Below, piece by piece: positions 49,070 to 59,529 of a stretch of 64,000 bases of DNA. The stretch's first letter is position 1, and each line of letters starts with the position of its first letter. The notes under the pieces are model-generated. The model saw nothing but the letters and a program-made list of their open reading frames with translations, was not told where the DNA came from and made no database searches. Source of the stretch: Prosapia bicincta (lineage: Eukaryota; Arthropoda; Insecta; Hemiptera; Cercopidae); the NCBI GenBank assembly GCA_036971475.1, contig JBAIZL010000007.1, positions 26,716,947 to 26,780,946 of the forward strand, in the 5' to 3' direction. A program made the position numbers and the translations under genes.

Positions 49070-49440
49070 CAAATCTAACACCGCTACTGGTTTTTCAGGG
49101 ATCGAAAGTGTTTAACCCAAAAGAGTTTATGCAAATCGAATCATATGCCTACAATGCCTATGGCAAGCGAAGCAAAACAAATTACACAGATTTCTGTCCT
49201 TAAAGGTGGTTTTGATCCACGACAATGCTCATCCTCATACAAGTGCATGAACTCAGGGCGAATGTCGAAGATTTAAGTGGCAAATATTAGTCCACCTTTT
49301 TTATAGCCCTGACCTAGCACCTAGCAATTTGCACTTGTTTCTAAAATCAAACACATTTTTAAGCAGAAAACAGTTTCACAGTGGAGAAGAACTTATAGAG
49401 TAATACCATTATGGTATCAATCGTCTGCGCCTGAAGAGTA
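49070..49440 (+). pseudogene. Mariner transposase relic, second- and third-Asp region
   Basis: LKVVLIHDNAHPHTSA gives the second catalytic Asp motif (HDNAxPHT). Then KWQILVHLF, SPDLAPSNLHLFLKSNTFLS give the third-Asp motif, where the family has SPDLAPSDxHLF (Asp to Asn at the second D). Then KQFHSGEELIE. Stops and frame changes interrupt it. Probably the rest of the copy beginning at 48525. A sister relic lies at 51180-51430. Confidence 0.75.
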
Positions 49441-49559
49441 TGTCTGCATCGACAATCTTGATACATTGACACGTATCATAACCATATCGATAAATATATT
49501 AAGTTACTGTAGTGCTGAAAATATAGTTTTATATTTATACTTTTTTACATTTATTTGTA

Positions 49560-49985
49560 TTATTTTGGCAAATAAACCACTACTTACTGATTTATTTAGC
49601 AGACGCATTTCGCGCTAGGTCAGCTCATTTTTAATACTATGAATTACTGACAAGACTGTTGCTCAGGTGTGTTGTGTTGGTGTGAGTCTGTGGTGTGTTA
49701 TTGTTCATAGGATAGTTGTTAATTATGTGTTCAAATATAGTGTTTGATTGGGAATGTGTCATTCTAAATGACAAATCTCCCAATCAAACACTATATTTAA
49801 GTACATAATTAACAAGTACTTTATGAACAAAAATACACCACAGACTCACACCAACACAACACACCTGAGCAACAGTCTTGTCAGTAATTCATAGTATTAA
49901 AAAATGTGCTGACCTAGCGCGAAACGTGTCTGCTGAATAAATCATTAAGTACTGGTATTTTTTTGCCAAGATAATACAAACATGT
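49560..49985. mobile_element. Foldback of PLE 3' ends (same family as 29430-30045)
   Basis: Inverted arms around about 49757 share CACACCTGAGCAACAGTCTTG / its complement. The right arm ends GTGCT-GACCT-AGCGC hairpin, GAAACGTGTCTGCTG (49913-49935). The 3' ends face outward. Confidence 0.8.
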
Positions 49986-51179
49986 GTAATTTTTATAAAA
50001 ACCTCAAGATGTACAACACGAAAACTGCAAGATATTTTTTTTTTATAATGTTTTGTAGCAAAACGTTTTTTACTTTCTGGACAGTCTACGTAGATGATTC
50101 TTTTTTTTGTATTTTAAGGCAAAAAGATAAACTTTTTTTGAGTTTTCTGTATTAAATTAATTCAAAATTATTCAGAAATGAAAAAAATTTAGATAGCACT
50201 TCTGAAAAATTAAACCTTATCATTTTATGATGGCTACAACATTGCTAAATATTCGCTGGTTTTCAGTGAAACAGATTATTCTATATTGTTAAAATAGAGT
50301 AGATTACTCTGTATTCAAACAAATCCATGCAAAGGATATAATACTTTAGGTTATATAAAATAATATAATAAGTATACAATGTGTAAAATAATAAATGATA
50401 AGTATTTTATAATGTATAATCTAGTATAACATAAAGGATTTCATACTAGACATCTTTATTGCTGTAAACAATAATATCTGACAAGAAGCTGCGGCAGTTG
50501 AAGCCTAAGGGTAGCACCCAATTTGCAGTTATGTACTTCTCCCATCAACTCTGAAACAATTGCCTTAAATACTGTAGATAAGATGATATTGTCGTTAAAA
50601 TATATATATAAATATTTAATTAAAGGAACATGCAAAATGTATAATGTTTTCAAACAACTAAAAATATCATATTACATATTTAATTAATTGGTAATGAAAT
50701 ACAATGCTATACTTTAACTTAAAATCCCAGTTGATAGAGACATCTACAGTTTGTAGTATATCCATGTTCCTACCAGGAATCACAGCCATGTCAGACTTTT
50801 GTCATTTCATCTTATATTTTACTTTTTTAAGTGATCTCTAATCAGGACCACAAAACCATACTCTTTTAAGCAAATCCATTTACAAACCTTTGTTCACTCA
50901 CCACAGCAGCACTCTCAGCTTAACTTGGAAAAAACTATTCTTTCAGCATTACTTATCACTTAAATATTGCAAACAGCGCTAATTTATTCCCACCAGCAGT
51001 GATTTCCAACAAAATGTTACAATGTTGTTTTCCCGCCCCTGCATTTTTAACATGGATGATTTTCTTGTCTATTTTGTTGACAGTATTTTCCCTACGAATT
51101 TAAATACAGATATTTTGTCAACATTTCATATTGTTCTCAGGCTGCAATACGTCTTTCTTAGAGTGACCACATGTCGCTA
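49986..51179. other. Intron DNA, nothing recognised
   Basis: AT-rich. No coding or structured feature supported. Confidence 0.4.
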
Positions 51180-51430
51180 GATTTTGTTCGATGACAATGC
51201 TCATCCTCATACAAGTGTATGAACAAAAAGATTTGATTAAGTGGGAAATCTCTGTCCAGCCTTCTTACAGCTCTGACCTAGCACTTAGCAATTTTCATAT
51301 GTTTTAAAATTGCATACATGTTTGGGCAGAAAATAGTTTAACAGTGGTGAAGAACTCAGAGAGTAGTGTTATCACGGTATCGATACTCTGTAGCTAAAGA
51401 GTACATCAGCATCGAAAAGCGTATACATTA
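51180..51430 (+). pseudogene. Second mariner relic of the 49070-49440 type
   Basis: DDNAHPHTSV, then KWEISVQPSYSSDLALSNFH across frames, then GRK, FNSGEELRE. It matches 49200-49420 closely at the DNA level (GACAATGCTCATCCTCATAC in both), so the two are paralogous copies of one family. Confidence 0.7.
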
Positions 51431-52838
51431 TACAAGTACCTTGACACCTATGATCGATAAATACATTAAGATACTGTAACGCTAAAATAGTTTTATATTG
51501 ATATATTTTAATTTTATTTATACTATAAGTAATTATTGAATAACTAAATGAATACTTTTGAACTTACTTGCTGATTCGTTTTGAAACAATCGTTTCATTT
51601 ACAAAGCTGACACTCTACTTCCAGCGGTTGCACAAGGTTGCTGGAAATGATTTATGAGTTTGGAGAGGGTGAGGAGTGGTTAAGCTGGGTGTTCAACCCC
51701 TGTTCAGGGCAGGCACATGTTACTAATCAAAGGGTTAATTACCAAAATAGCATAAAATATGATTTTTTGTCTAATCTCGTCCAAAGACATTTGAATTAAT
51801 TCCAAATTTTAGCTGCTAAGCAACAATTAAAATTATTAGGACTTAATTTTGAAAATCCATGCTTATCACATTAACAGCTGTATCACACACCGTAAAACCT
51901 AAAATATTGTATGTCCGAGTGCACTTCAATAAATAACCTTTTATCAAGAAATTTTATTCACACTTTTCTCGAATGACTACTATAATAAGTTCATCTATTA
52001 TTATGTTAATAAAATACTAAATTATGTTCAGCTAATATTAACAAGACATTCTTTACTTTTAGGAGGTTCAAAATTCCCTGAGTCAGTCAGTATTTAACAT
52101 TAGCTAATGATATATATCCACTAAAATGGGATACAATTTTTGATAAAATCAATAAAATTATGATTAGACAGAGATAAAACTTATTAACATTAAATTTTGT
52201 TTAACAATAAAAATAGTGCATAATTACCATTCTAATGTTACTTTAATGAATACGAAATTCACCAATAATAGGAAGAAATTAATAAAAAAAAGTCAGCAAT
52301 AAAAAAGCATACATTTAAAAAATTTGAATTAAAATCTTTTAAAAATTAATTAAATATTATAATAAAACTAATACATTTTGTAGCAACAATAAAAATCAAT
52401 ACACAGTACATGACATAACAAACAAACAAATTAATAAAATTTATCACCAGTTGAGGCTGACAAAGTAAAGCAGCAGATGCAATAGATAAAGAAGAATATA
52501 TTTATAGATATGTATGATAAATATATTTCTAAAACTAATATAAAGAACTAAAGATTGATCATACTACTAAATTCCAAAATTAAATAAAATACATTTTCAA
52601 TAGTTAAAATAAAAAGTTTAAGCAAGAAGATAATAGATTATTAATTCATTTTACAATCACCTCATTGTAAAAAATCCAAAAAAAATTACTTTATCACTTA
52701 AAGATGAATGTTAATACATAATAATTAAATTAGAAAAATACTTGTAATATAAAACATAAATTACGATAATATACCAACGACCAGAGAAGATTAAATTAAG
52801 GTGTTGACTATTTCAAATTGCAGATGCAAATGGTTATA
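51431..52838. other. Intron DNA with one PLE-like tail
   Basis: 51560-51660 repeats the 30440-30610 element in single copy (CTTACTTGCTGATTCG, CAATCGTTTCATTTACAAAG). The rest is AT-rich with nothing recognised. Confidence 0.45.
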
Positions 52839-52840
52839 TA

Positions 52841-53763
52841 CGAGGTGTGTAAATTAAGTAATAAGACTGATTTTCTGGTGTTCGATCTGGCAATACTGGA
52901 GATACGGCGCATGCGCGGTAGGGAATATAAACATCTGATACACGTCCAATGCAAGTTTGAGGACGCTAGAGTTATTGCACTGTACATAGTGAATTTTGTT
53001 ATGAGAAAGGTTTTTTAGTGCGTTTTAAAAATGAGTTACATCAGTTTCGAACAACGGTGTGCTAACAGGGTTTGCTTCAGGCTTGGGCACAGTGCAACCG
53101 AAACTCTTGCTAAGCTTCAGAAAGCCTATGGAGATAGTGTTTTGTCGAGAGCTTAGGTTTTTTGGTGGTTTAAGGCATTTCAGAAGGAAGAGAATTGATT
53201 GAAGATGAACTACGAAGCGGAAGGCCTTCATCTTCAAGAACCCATGAAAATGTCGACAGAATCCGGGATCTTGTGAGTTCAGATCGTCGGTTGACTGTCA
53301 GAATGATCGGGGAAGAGTTAAATTTGACTCACACCACCGTTCATCAGATTTTGATTAATGAATTGGAGATGAGAAAAATCTGCGCAAAAATGGTTCCAAA
53401 AAACCTTTTGCAAGACCAAAAGGACATCGAGTTTTTGGCCAGTAAAAACATTCCTGTGGCTCCTCAGACTCCATATTCGCCTGTCTTAAGTCCATGTGAT
53501 TTTTTCCTCTTCCCGAAGTTGAAATTTCATGTCAAGGGAACACATTTTGGGACAATCGAAAACATTCAAATGGCTGTAACCGACCAGGTGAAAGCTATTC
53601 CAGTATCAGAGTTCCAGCACTGCTATGAGGAGTGGAAGAACCGTCTCCAGCGCTGTGTGGCTTCAGAAGGAAGTTATTTTGAGGGTGACAATATAGAATT
53701 GTAATTTTATTTGAATAAAAAGAATTTATATAATCAGTATCATTACTTAATTTACACACCTTG
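52841..53763 (+). mobile_element. Internally deleted mariner element with intact ends (923 bp)
   Basis: Terminal inverted repeats of about 30 bp: left CGAGGTGTGTAAATTAAGTA (52841), right complement of CAAGGTGTGTAAATTAAGTA (ending 53763). They are flanked by TA on both sides (52839-52840, 53764-53765), the usual mariner target duplication. Confidence 0.92.
53031..53704 (+). pseudogene. Mariner transposase with catalytic-core deletion
   Basis: The N-terminus at ATG 53031 reads MSYISFEQRCANRVCFRLGH then SATETLAKLQKAYGDSVLSR, a stop (TAG) and VFWWFKAF: the first HTH. After a one-base frameshift near 53185 the frame 53195-53704 stays open for 169 codons: LRSGRPSSSRTHENV linker, second HTH (RLTVRMIGEELNLTHTTVHQ), MVPKNL. 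It then jumps at about 53425 from KNLLQDQKD straight into EFLASKNIPVAPQTPYSPVL, SPCDFFLFPKLK and the C-terminus. The deletion removes the first and second catalytic Asp, and SPDLSPCD has become SPVLSPCD. It cannot transpose alone, but the open part keeps a DNA-binding domain. Confidence 0.88.
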
Positions 53764-53851
53764 TAAAAGGACAAAGTAAATATAAAACATCAAAATAAAT
53801 TAAACAATTTAAATTATATACCAGAAGTTAATAAATGGATAAAGCCTCATA

Positions 53852-55189
53852 TACAGTGTGACACAGAAAAACGGGAATTTTTAAAAAAATTCTAAAAATA
53901 TAAGAGTGATGGAAGAAAATGGTTTTATTTATATTACATGAAATATCAAAACTTGCCATTTACGAAACACTGATGGAATTTATGATTTTTTAAAAACAAC
54001 ATCCTTTAGGTGGCGTCCTCCTCTACGAATGCATTCTTGAAATCTGCGGTGGAGATTCCTCATTGACTGCTGCAACATCTCAACTGGAATACTGTGAATT
54101 TTATCCCGAATTCTCTGTTTTAACTCATTTACAGTTCTTGGAACACTTTAGTTTTGAGATAGCCCCACAAAAAGAAATCGCACACGTCAAATCTGGCGAT
54201 CTAGGGGGCCAGAAAACCTTACCGAATCTTGAGATGACACGGTTACCAAACAATACTCGCACAGCCTCCATTGATCGCCGTGCAGTGTGTGATGTCGCAC
54301 CATTCTGTTGAAACCAGGATTCTTGAACGTCTGGAAAATTGTTCAATTCAGGTGTAACGAAACGTTGTAACATTTCCACGTAACGATCAGCATTGACAGT
54401 CACTGCAATCCCCCGTTCATCCTCAAAAAAATAAGGTCCGATGATCCCATGTAATGAAACAGCACACCATACTGTAACCTTATTAGCGTGTAAAGGGCGC
54501 TCATGAAGTTCATTAGGATTTGTGTCTGCCCAGTATCTGTAGTTCTGCTTGTTAACATAACCTGTGAGATGAAAGTGGGCCTCATCTGACATCCACAACT
54601 TGCTTAGAAATTCATCGTCATTGTTTATGTGTGTTAACATTTGTTGGCAGAATTGCAATCGCGACTGGTAATCATTTTCCTTCAACTCTTGCACTATCTG
54701 CAGCTTGTAGGGGTGAAATTTTAATTATTCTAAATGAAGAATTCTGCGTACACTCTCACGGGACATTTCAACCGCAGCTGCTTGCTTACGAATCGAACGG
54801 CGTGGACTCTTCAATACAGATCGGCGTACAACATCAATGTTCTGTGCAGTACGAGCACTTCCTGGCCGTCCCGTTGGTTTCTTCTTTAAAGCTGATCCAC
54901 TCTCTTCAAAATTATTAATCCAACTTCTAATGACATGTTTTGACGGAACGGAATCATGCCGTCCTAAGTTGTAAAAACGTCGGAACTCAATCTGGGCAGC
55001 TTTCAAACTATCACCATTTTTATAAAACATTTTTATAGCTAAAGCACGCTGTTGCCCATTCCACTGGTCCATGGCTACTGTAATGGCAGCTTGTTTACTT
55101 GTACACTGTCGCTGTCCCGCAGTGCTGCCACCTGCTCACGGCTGCCACGACGCGTTACAAAAATTCCCGTTTTTATGGGTCACCCTGTA
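53852..55189 (-). mobile_element. IS630/Tc1-mariner type transposon with both ends (1,338 bp)
   Basis: Terminal inverted repeats: left TACAGTGTGACACAGAAAAA then CGGGAATTTTT, right complement of TACAGGGTGACCCATAAAAA then CGGGAATTTTT. TA duplications at 53850-53851 and 55190-55191. Carries one transposase gene on the minus strand. Confidence 0.92.
53980..55072 (-). pseudogene. IS630/Tc1-mariner type transposase, nearly full length but disabled
   Basis: Read from 55072: MDQWNGQQRALAIKMFYKNG, HTH, GRPGSARTAQNIDVVR linker, SPRRSIRKQAAAVEMSRESV (second HTH), a stop at 54725-54727, then LKFHPYKLQIVQELKEND. Catalytic core: WMSDEAHFHLTGYVNKQNYR (first Asp), WFQQNGATSHTAR (second Asp replaced by Asn), WPPRSPDLT (third). 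A one-base shift at about 54198 puts CDFFLWGYLKTKVFQEL in a neighbouring frame, and a final block RNLHRRFQECIRRGGRHLKD ends at 53980. So it has one nonsense codon, at least one frameshift and one lost catalytic Asp: recently active by its ends, now dead. Confidence 0.9.
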
Positions 55190-55635
55190 TATCTAATATC
55201 TTAGTCAAAACTTTCAAGTTACATTTAAAATATTTTATTTCGGAATCATACGAAATAGCTTATGTTTACATAAATATGTAAAATTAATTAATGTTTTCAC
55301 TTATATTTTGCACCATTCTAACACTTAAAACTATCCATAAGTTGACTAAATAAGTTAACTAAATTTGGTCTTTAAAAGCTTTTATCTTTTTATTAAATAA
55401 AGTGACATTATCAATTATATATCTAAATTAAAATTACAGTACTGTACCATAACAAATGCACCAAAACATACACCAATGAAAAGTTGAAAATGTAAACTTT
55501 AATTTGTATGCATATTTTTTTAAGAATCTTTATCCTATGAAAAGGGTTGAAAGTACCGATGTTCAACTTTTATCGAGTTTGTGTTTTTTGTCAGCACAGA
55601 GACAAAAAACCGATTAAAGGTTTTTATATTTGTAA
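55190..55635. other. Intron DNA, nothing recognised
   Basis: AT-rich spacer between transposon and LINE relic. Confidence 0.4.
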
Positions 55636-56520
55636 AGTATGTCATCGGACATCGAACTGAGAATAGCTGCGCTAGAGATGATCAATGTTAAATATCCAGA
55701 ACCAGAGTGTATATACAGTGACAGTTCATCCATGCCAGGAACAGGGAATATCAGAGCTGAATATGTCTCCAAGGCTTTCCACGGCTCCATAGCAGTGGGG
55801 GCACCTCTCACGAATTTTAATGGGGGATCGCTGCAACACATGAGGCAGCAAAAAGGTTAGAAGACTTGGAACAGAACCAAAAATCTGTATTTCTGATATA
55901 CTGCCAAGCTGCAATAATTGAACTCTCAAACAGTAAGTACCCTGATTGCAAGAAAACAACTGCATGCTGATTAAGACTCTCCAACTTAATAGAAGGTGGC
56001 TGGACCTTACACCCACAGTCGATATCAAGCCATGTTGGCGTGGAAGGGAACGAAAAGGTCGATGTTTTCGCTAAAAACGGCACTGCTCTCCAGCAACCAC
56101 CTTGCACTCAGTCCTACTCTTCTGCAAAGACTGCAATCAAGCAAGCGGTATACAACTGGACCAGAACATGCAACAGGCAAGCCAGCGTAGGGAAGAACTA
56201 GGCTAAGCTGATAGACTCTCCCATACTGCGAAACTTGCCTAGAGATGTAGCAGTAGATGCGTTCAGAACCACCACTGGCCACGACTACCTGGCAGCCAAT
56301 CTGCACCGCATTGGGTTAAGTGCAGATGCGGCCTGTACACTGTGCCAAAAACCCCAGGATGGACGTAGCCCACCTATTCCAGTGTCCGGCCCTATCAGCC
56401 AACTCTGTTAACGAAAAAGAAGACAACTACAAGGTGGTTTCCTGCCTCTACTGGTCAGCACGCCACCAAGTGGCTAACCTGCCAAGGATGGACGTTGGCT
56501 AGTAAGTAAGTATATTTGTA
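55636..56520 (+). pseudogene. Jockey-like LINE relic: RNase H domain to 3' end
   Basis: The frame from 55639 reads MSSDIELRIAALEMINVKYP then ECIYSDSSSMPGTGNIRAEY (RNase H start, YTDGS-like) and VGAPLTNFNGGS. After frame breaks: SSHVGVEGNEKVDVFAKNGT (the WxPGHxGxxGNExADxLAK motif, with Trp-Ile-Pro-Gly missing), then AFRTTTGHDYLAANLHRIGL, SADAACTLCQ (tail zinc motif), and LYWSARHQVANLPRMDVG-stop, a typical LINE C-terminus. It ends with a TAAG-type short tandem tail (TAGTAAGTAAGTA, about 56498-56510). 5'-truncated, with several frameshifts. Confidence 0.85.
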
Positions 56521-57764
56521 AAGTTTTGACAAAATAGCCATGATGTTAGGTTTTTGTGTTTAGCATTTTATATGAATTATAATCTAGCCTTTAACGTGAA
56601 ATTAAGGTCCCATGAAAGCCTATAAATGACAGTATGTTTACGCTGACCATACTATCTGTGTGCATAATAAAATACCAAAGATATCAGTCCCTAGGAACGC
56701 TTCCACCAATATCTCAGTTTAGAAATTCTTAGACAAATTTTGAAAAAGAAATGGGAATTTTTAGTTAATTATTTTCAACGTTTCAAAATACTTATGTTTT
56801 ATGTAAAAATTTACCAAGTCAACATTTTTTTAAAAAACTCTAAAAGTAATTATTTTTCATTTATAGTACCAACAATATAAAAAAAGAGTGCTAACATAAC
56901 TTTTATAACTATAATAGTTAACCGAATAATATTCAGCTTCGGTCTCTTCCTTCTTCACAAATGTTATTCCACAATGTCGTGACTCTAAATGTGGCCCCAG
57001 GGAAGAACTCACAACATGGTGCACTTTTTTAACCTTAAAGCTGGGTTAATTTTTGTTATAACTTTTTTTCCATAATTCTGTTTTCATTTGCACAAAAATT
57101 TGTTTTTTTCACTTTCATTGTTTTTAGATCTGGAACCATAGAACTTGGGGGAAAATATTAGATGTTTACCGATTCGCTGGAATAAAAACTGTCATATTAT
57201 TATATAGTAAACTCATTATTGGTCAGTGATATGACCCACTTATAACTGATTATGTTTTGAAGTTAGATCATGCCATTTGCCAGCCCTGTAAATGGGCGGC
57301 GCATAGCCCACACCCGCACAATGCCTAAATGGCTGCTGCACTTTCACCTTCAGTTAAGTGGCATCACTCCTAAAAATAAGCTATAGAACATTACATATTG
57401 TTTCTACACTAATATTATTATTAATATTTCTATATTATAACTAATTATAGTACTAATTTATTTAGTGTTTATAAATGTTACCCCGTTCTACTTAAGAGGT
57501 TGGGCAGAAATGTAACTTATGTATACTAAAACAATCTCTAAACGCTTTTGATCTGGAGACATCCTTAATATAATTAAGTAAAAAAAGGTTGTTAATAGAG
57601 CACTCACTTGAAAAGATGTGATATTGACAAGGGAATGAATCCATGTTAGATTCATTTACAGATTTTTAGATTCTAAATACTTAAAAGTTCTGGATTCTAA
57701 AAAGTACGTAAAAATTAATGTCATCTATCCTTTTAACTAAATTATAATTTCCTTATTTAAAACC
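56521..57764. other. Intron DNA, nothing recognised
   Basis: AT-rich except a GC-richer patch at about 57270-57360 of unknown origin. No exon is seen. Confidence 0.4.
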
Positions 57765-58420
57765 TTACTGTGCATTTATCATTAGTAAATTAAATCCTTA
57801 CTGTGCATTTATCATTAGTAAATCAAACCCTTACTGTGCATTTATCATTAGTAAATTAAATCCTTACTGTGCATTTATCATTAGTAAATTAAACCCTTAC
57901 TGTGCATTTATCATTAGTAAATTAAATCCTTACTGTGTATTTATCATTAGTAAATTAAATCCTTACTGTGCATTTATCATTAGTAAATTAAACCCTTACT
58001 GTGCATTTATCATTAGTAAATTAAAACCTTAATGTGAATTTATCATTAGTAAATTAAAACCTTAATGTGAATTTATCATTAGTAAATTAAACCCTTACTG
58101 TGCATTTATCATTAGTAAATTAAATCCTTACTGTGTATTTATCATTAGTAAATTAAATCCTTACTGTGCATTTATCATTAGTAAATTAAACCCTTACTGT
58201 GCATTTATCATTAGTAAATTAAAACCTTAACGTGAATTTATCATCAATAAATTAAAACATTAATGTGCATTTATCATTAATCAATTAAAACCTTAATGTG
58301 AATTTATCATTAGTAAATTAAAACCTTAATGTGAATTTATCATTAGTAAATTAAAACCTTAATGTGCATTTATCATTAATAAATTAAAACCTTAATGTGA
58401 ATTTATCATTAGTAAATTTA
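57765..58420. repeat. 33-bp minisatellite (about 20 copies) in the CHP1 intron
   Basis: Monomer CCTTACTGTGCATTTATCAT then TAGTAAATTAAAT. Variants CTTAATGTGAATTT and CATCAATAAATT accumulate toward the right end. It lies about 110 bp from the splice donor of the exon at 58532. Confidence 0.96.
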
Positions 58421-58531
58421 AAAAATGTCAATGACCTAAAAATGGTAATTATAGATTCTAGAAATATCTAAGTGCAACAGTTTGGTAAAATATTAATTAC
58501 TTACAAAATCGGTATTTTACTATAAACATAC

Positions 58532-58625
58532 CTGATATTGGCACCCACCATCATATGTAGTATAGCTAGAAGCTCATCACGAGAAATCAAATCATCATTA
58601 TCCAAGTCGTACATTTTGAAAGCAA
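58532..58625 (-). CDS. CHP1: CHP1-like calcineurin B homologous protein, penultimate coding exon
   Basis: 94-bp exon bounded by an acceptor (TTTTTAG, rc CT at 58626-58627) and a donor (CAG/GTATG, 58527-58534). It begins with two bases of a split codon (phase 1, probably Phe), then AFKMYDLDNDDLISRDELLA, ILHMMVGANI, and ends with AG, which with the C of the next exon makes Ser. The EF-hand loop DLDNDDLISRDE has all calcium ligands (D1, D3, D5, I8, E12). The AFxxYDLDxDxxISRDELL and MMVGxNIS strings match CHP1 at the right distance before the last exon. Earlier exons lie beyond the window. Confidence 0.9.
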
Positions 58626-59529
58626 CTAAAAACAAAGATAAGTTCTGTTATTGATTTCACTGTATGTAAACAAATTTAATTCATAATGTGAGACCATTTA
58701 TGAAAAATATAATTTTTGTGTGATTAATGGTAGTTTGACATATGCCTGCTTTCATAGCTACAGTACGTCCTCATTATAATGGACTAATTGGAGCTGAATG
58801 TTGTCTGGTTTAAGAAAAACAAAACATTCTCATGAAGTGGTTGAAATTCAAATAAAATAGATAATGAACTAAGAGTTGATAAAAAGAATCATTGAAACAG
58901 GTAAATTTTATTTACAGTGATTAAAACCCACTTAGCATATTCACAGGTGCTACTGTAACATAAAATTCAAAGACAGCTAAAAACTATTTTCTCTTAATCG
59001 GAAATTTTCAGATTGATGTTTAAAGTGCTTTAAGATTATTTGCAAAAGTACATTTTAGGCCAGAAAGTAGGGCAGCCCACATGGAAGGTATTTGTATACA
59101 AAACAATTGTCAACACTTGATAAGTTAGTATATCTACACTATTTACAATTTTGTGTAGAGTGCGTGCTACATAGCTGGCTGCCTTATTGGCGCATGTGCA
59201 CCACACTCCTTCGACAACCAGCAGACACGTTACAGTCTGGGAGCTCCAGTCCAGTCAGTCAGTATTACTAGGGACTACAGCGACTTTCAAGTAGAGTTAA
59301 CTGTTCGAATGAACATCGGGGTAATACAATGGGAGCAAAGAGACTACTGTTTCTCCTACATGTCAAGCTATGTGCCATCGACATTTGAAATAGTTTTAAC
59401 AAACAGATGATATTTTAAGCAGTAGCCTTTTGGGTATAGCAGGTTGATATTATAAAATATTTATACGTGCACAATAATTATTACTAATATTTCTACACCA
59501 TTTACAGATCTATTCCGTCATTTTAAAGA
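58626..59529. other. CHP1 upstream intron, nonrepetitive part
   Basis: No exon found. A less AT-rich stretch at about 59150-59330 is unassigned. On the gene's strand this intron extends through the satellite to beyond 64000. Confidence 0.5.
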
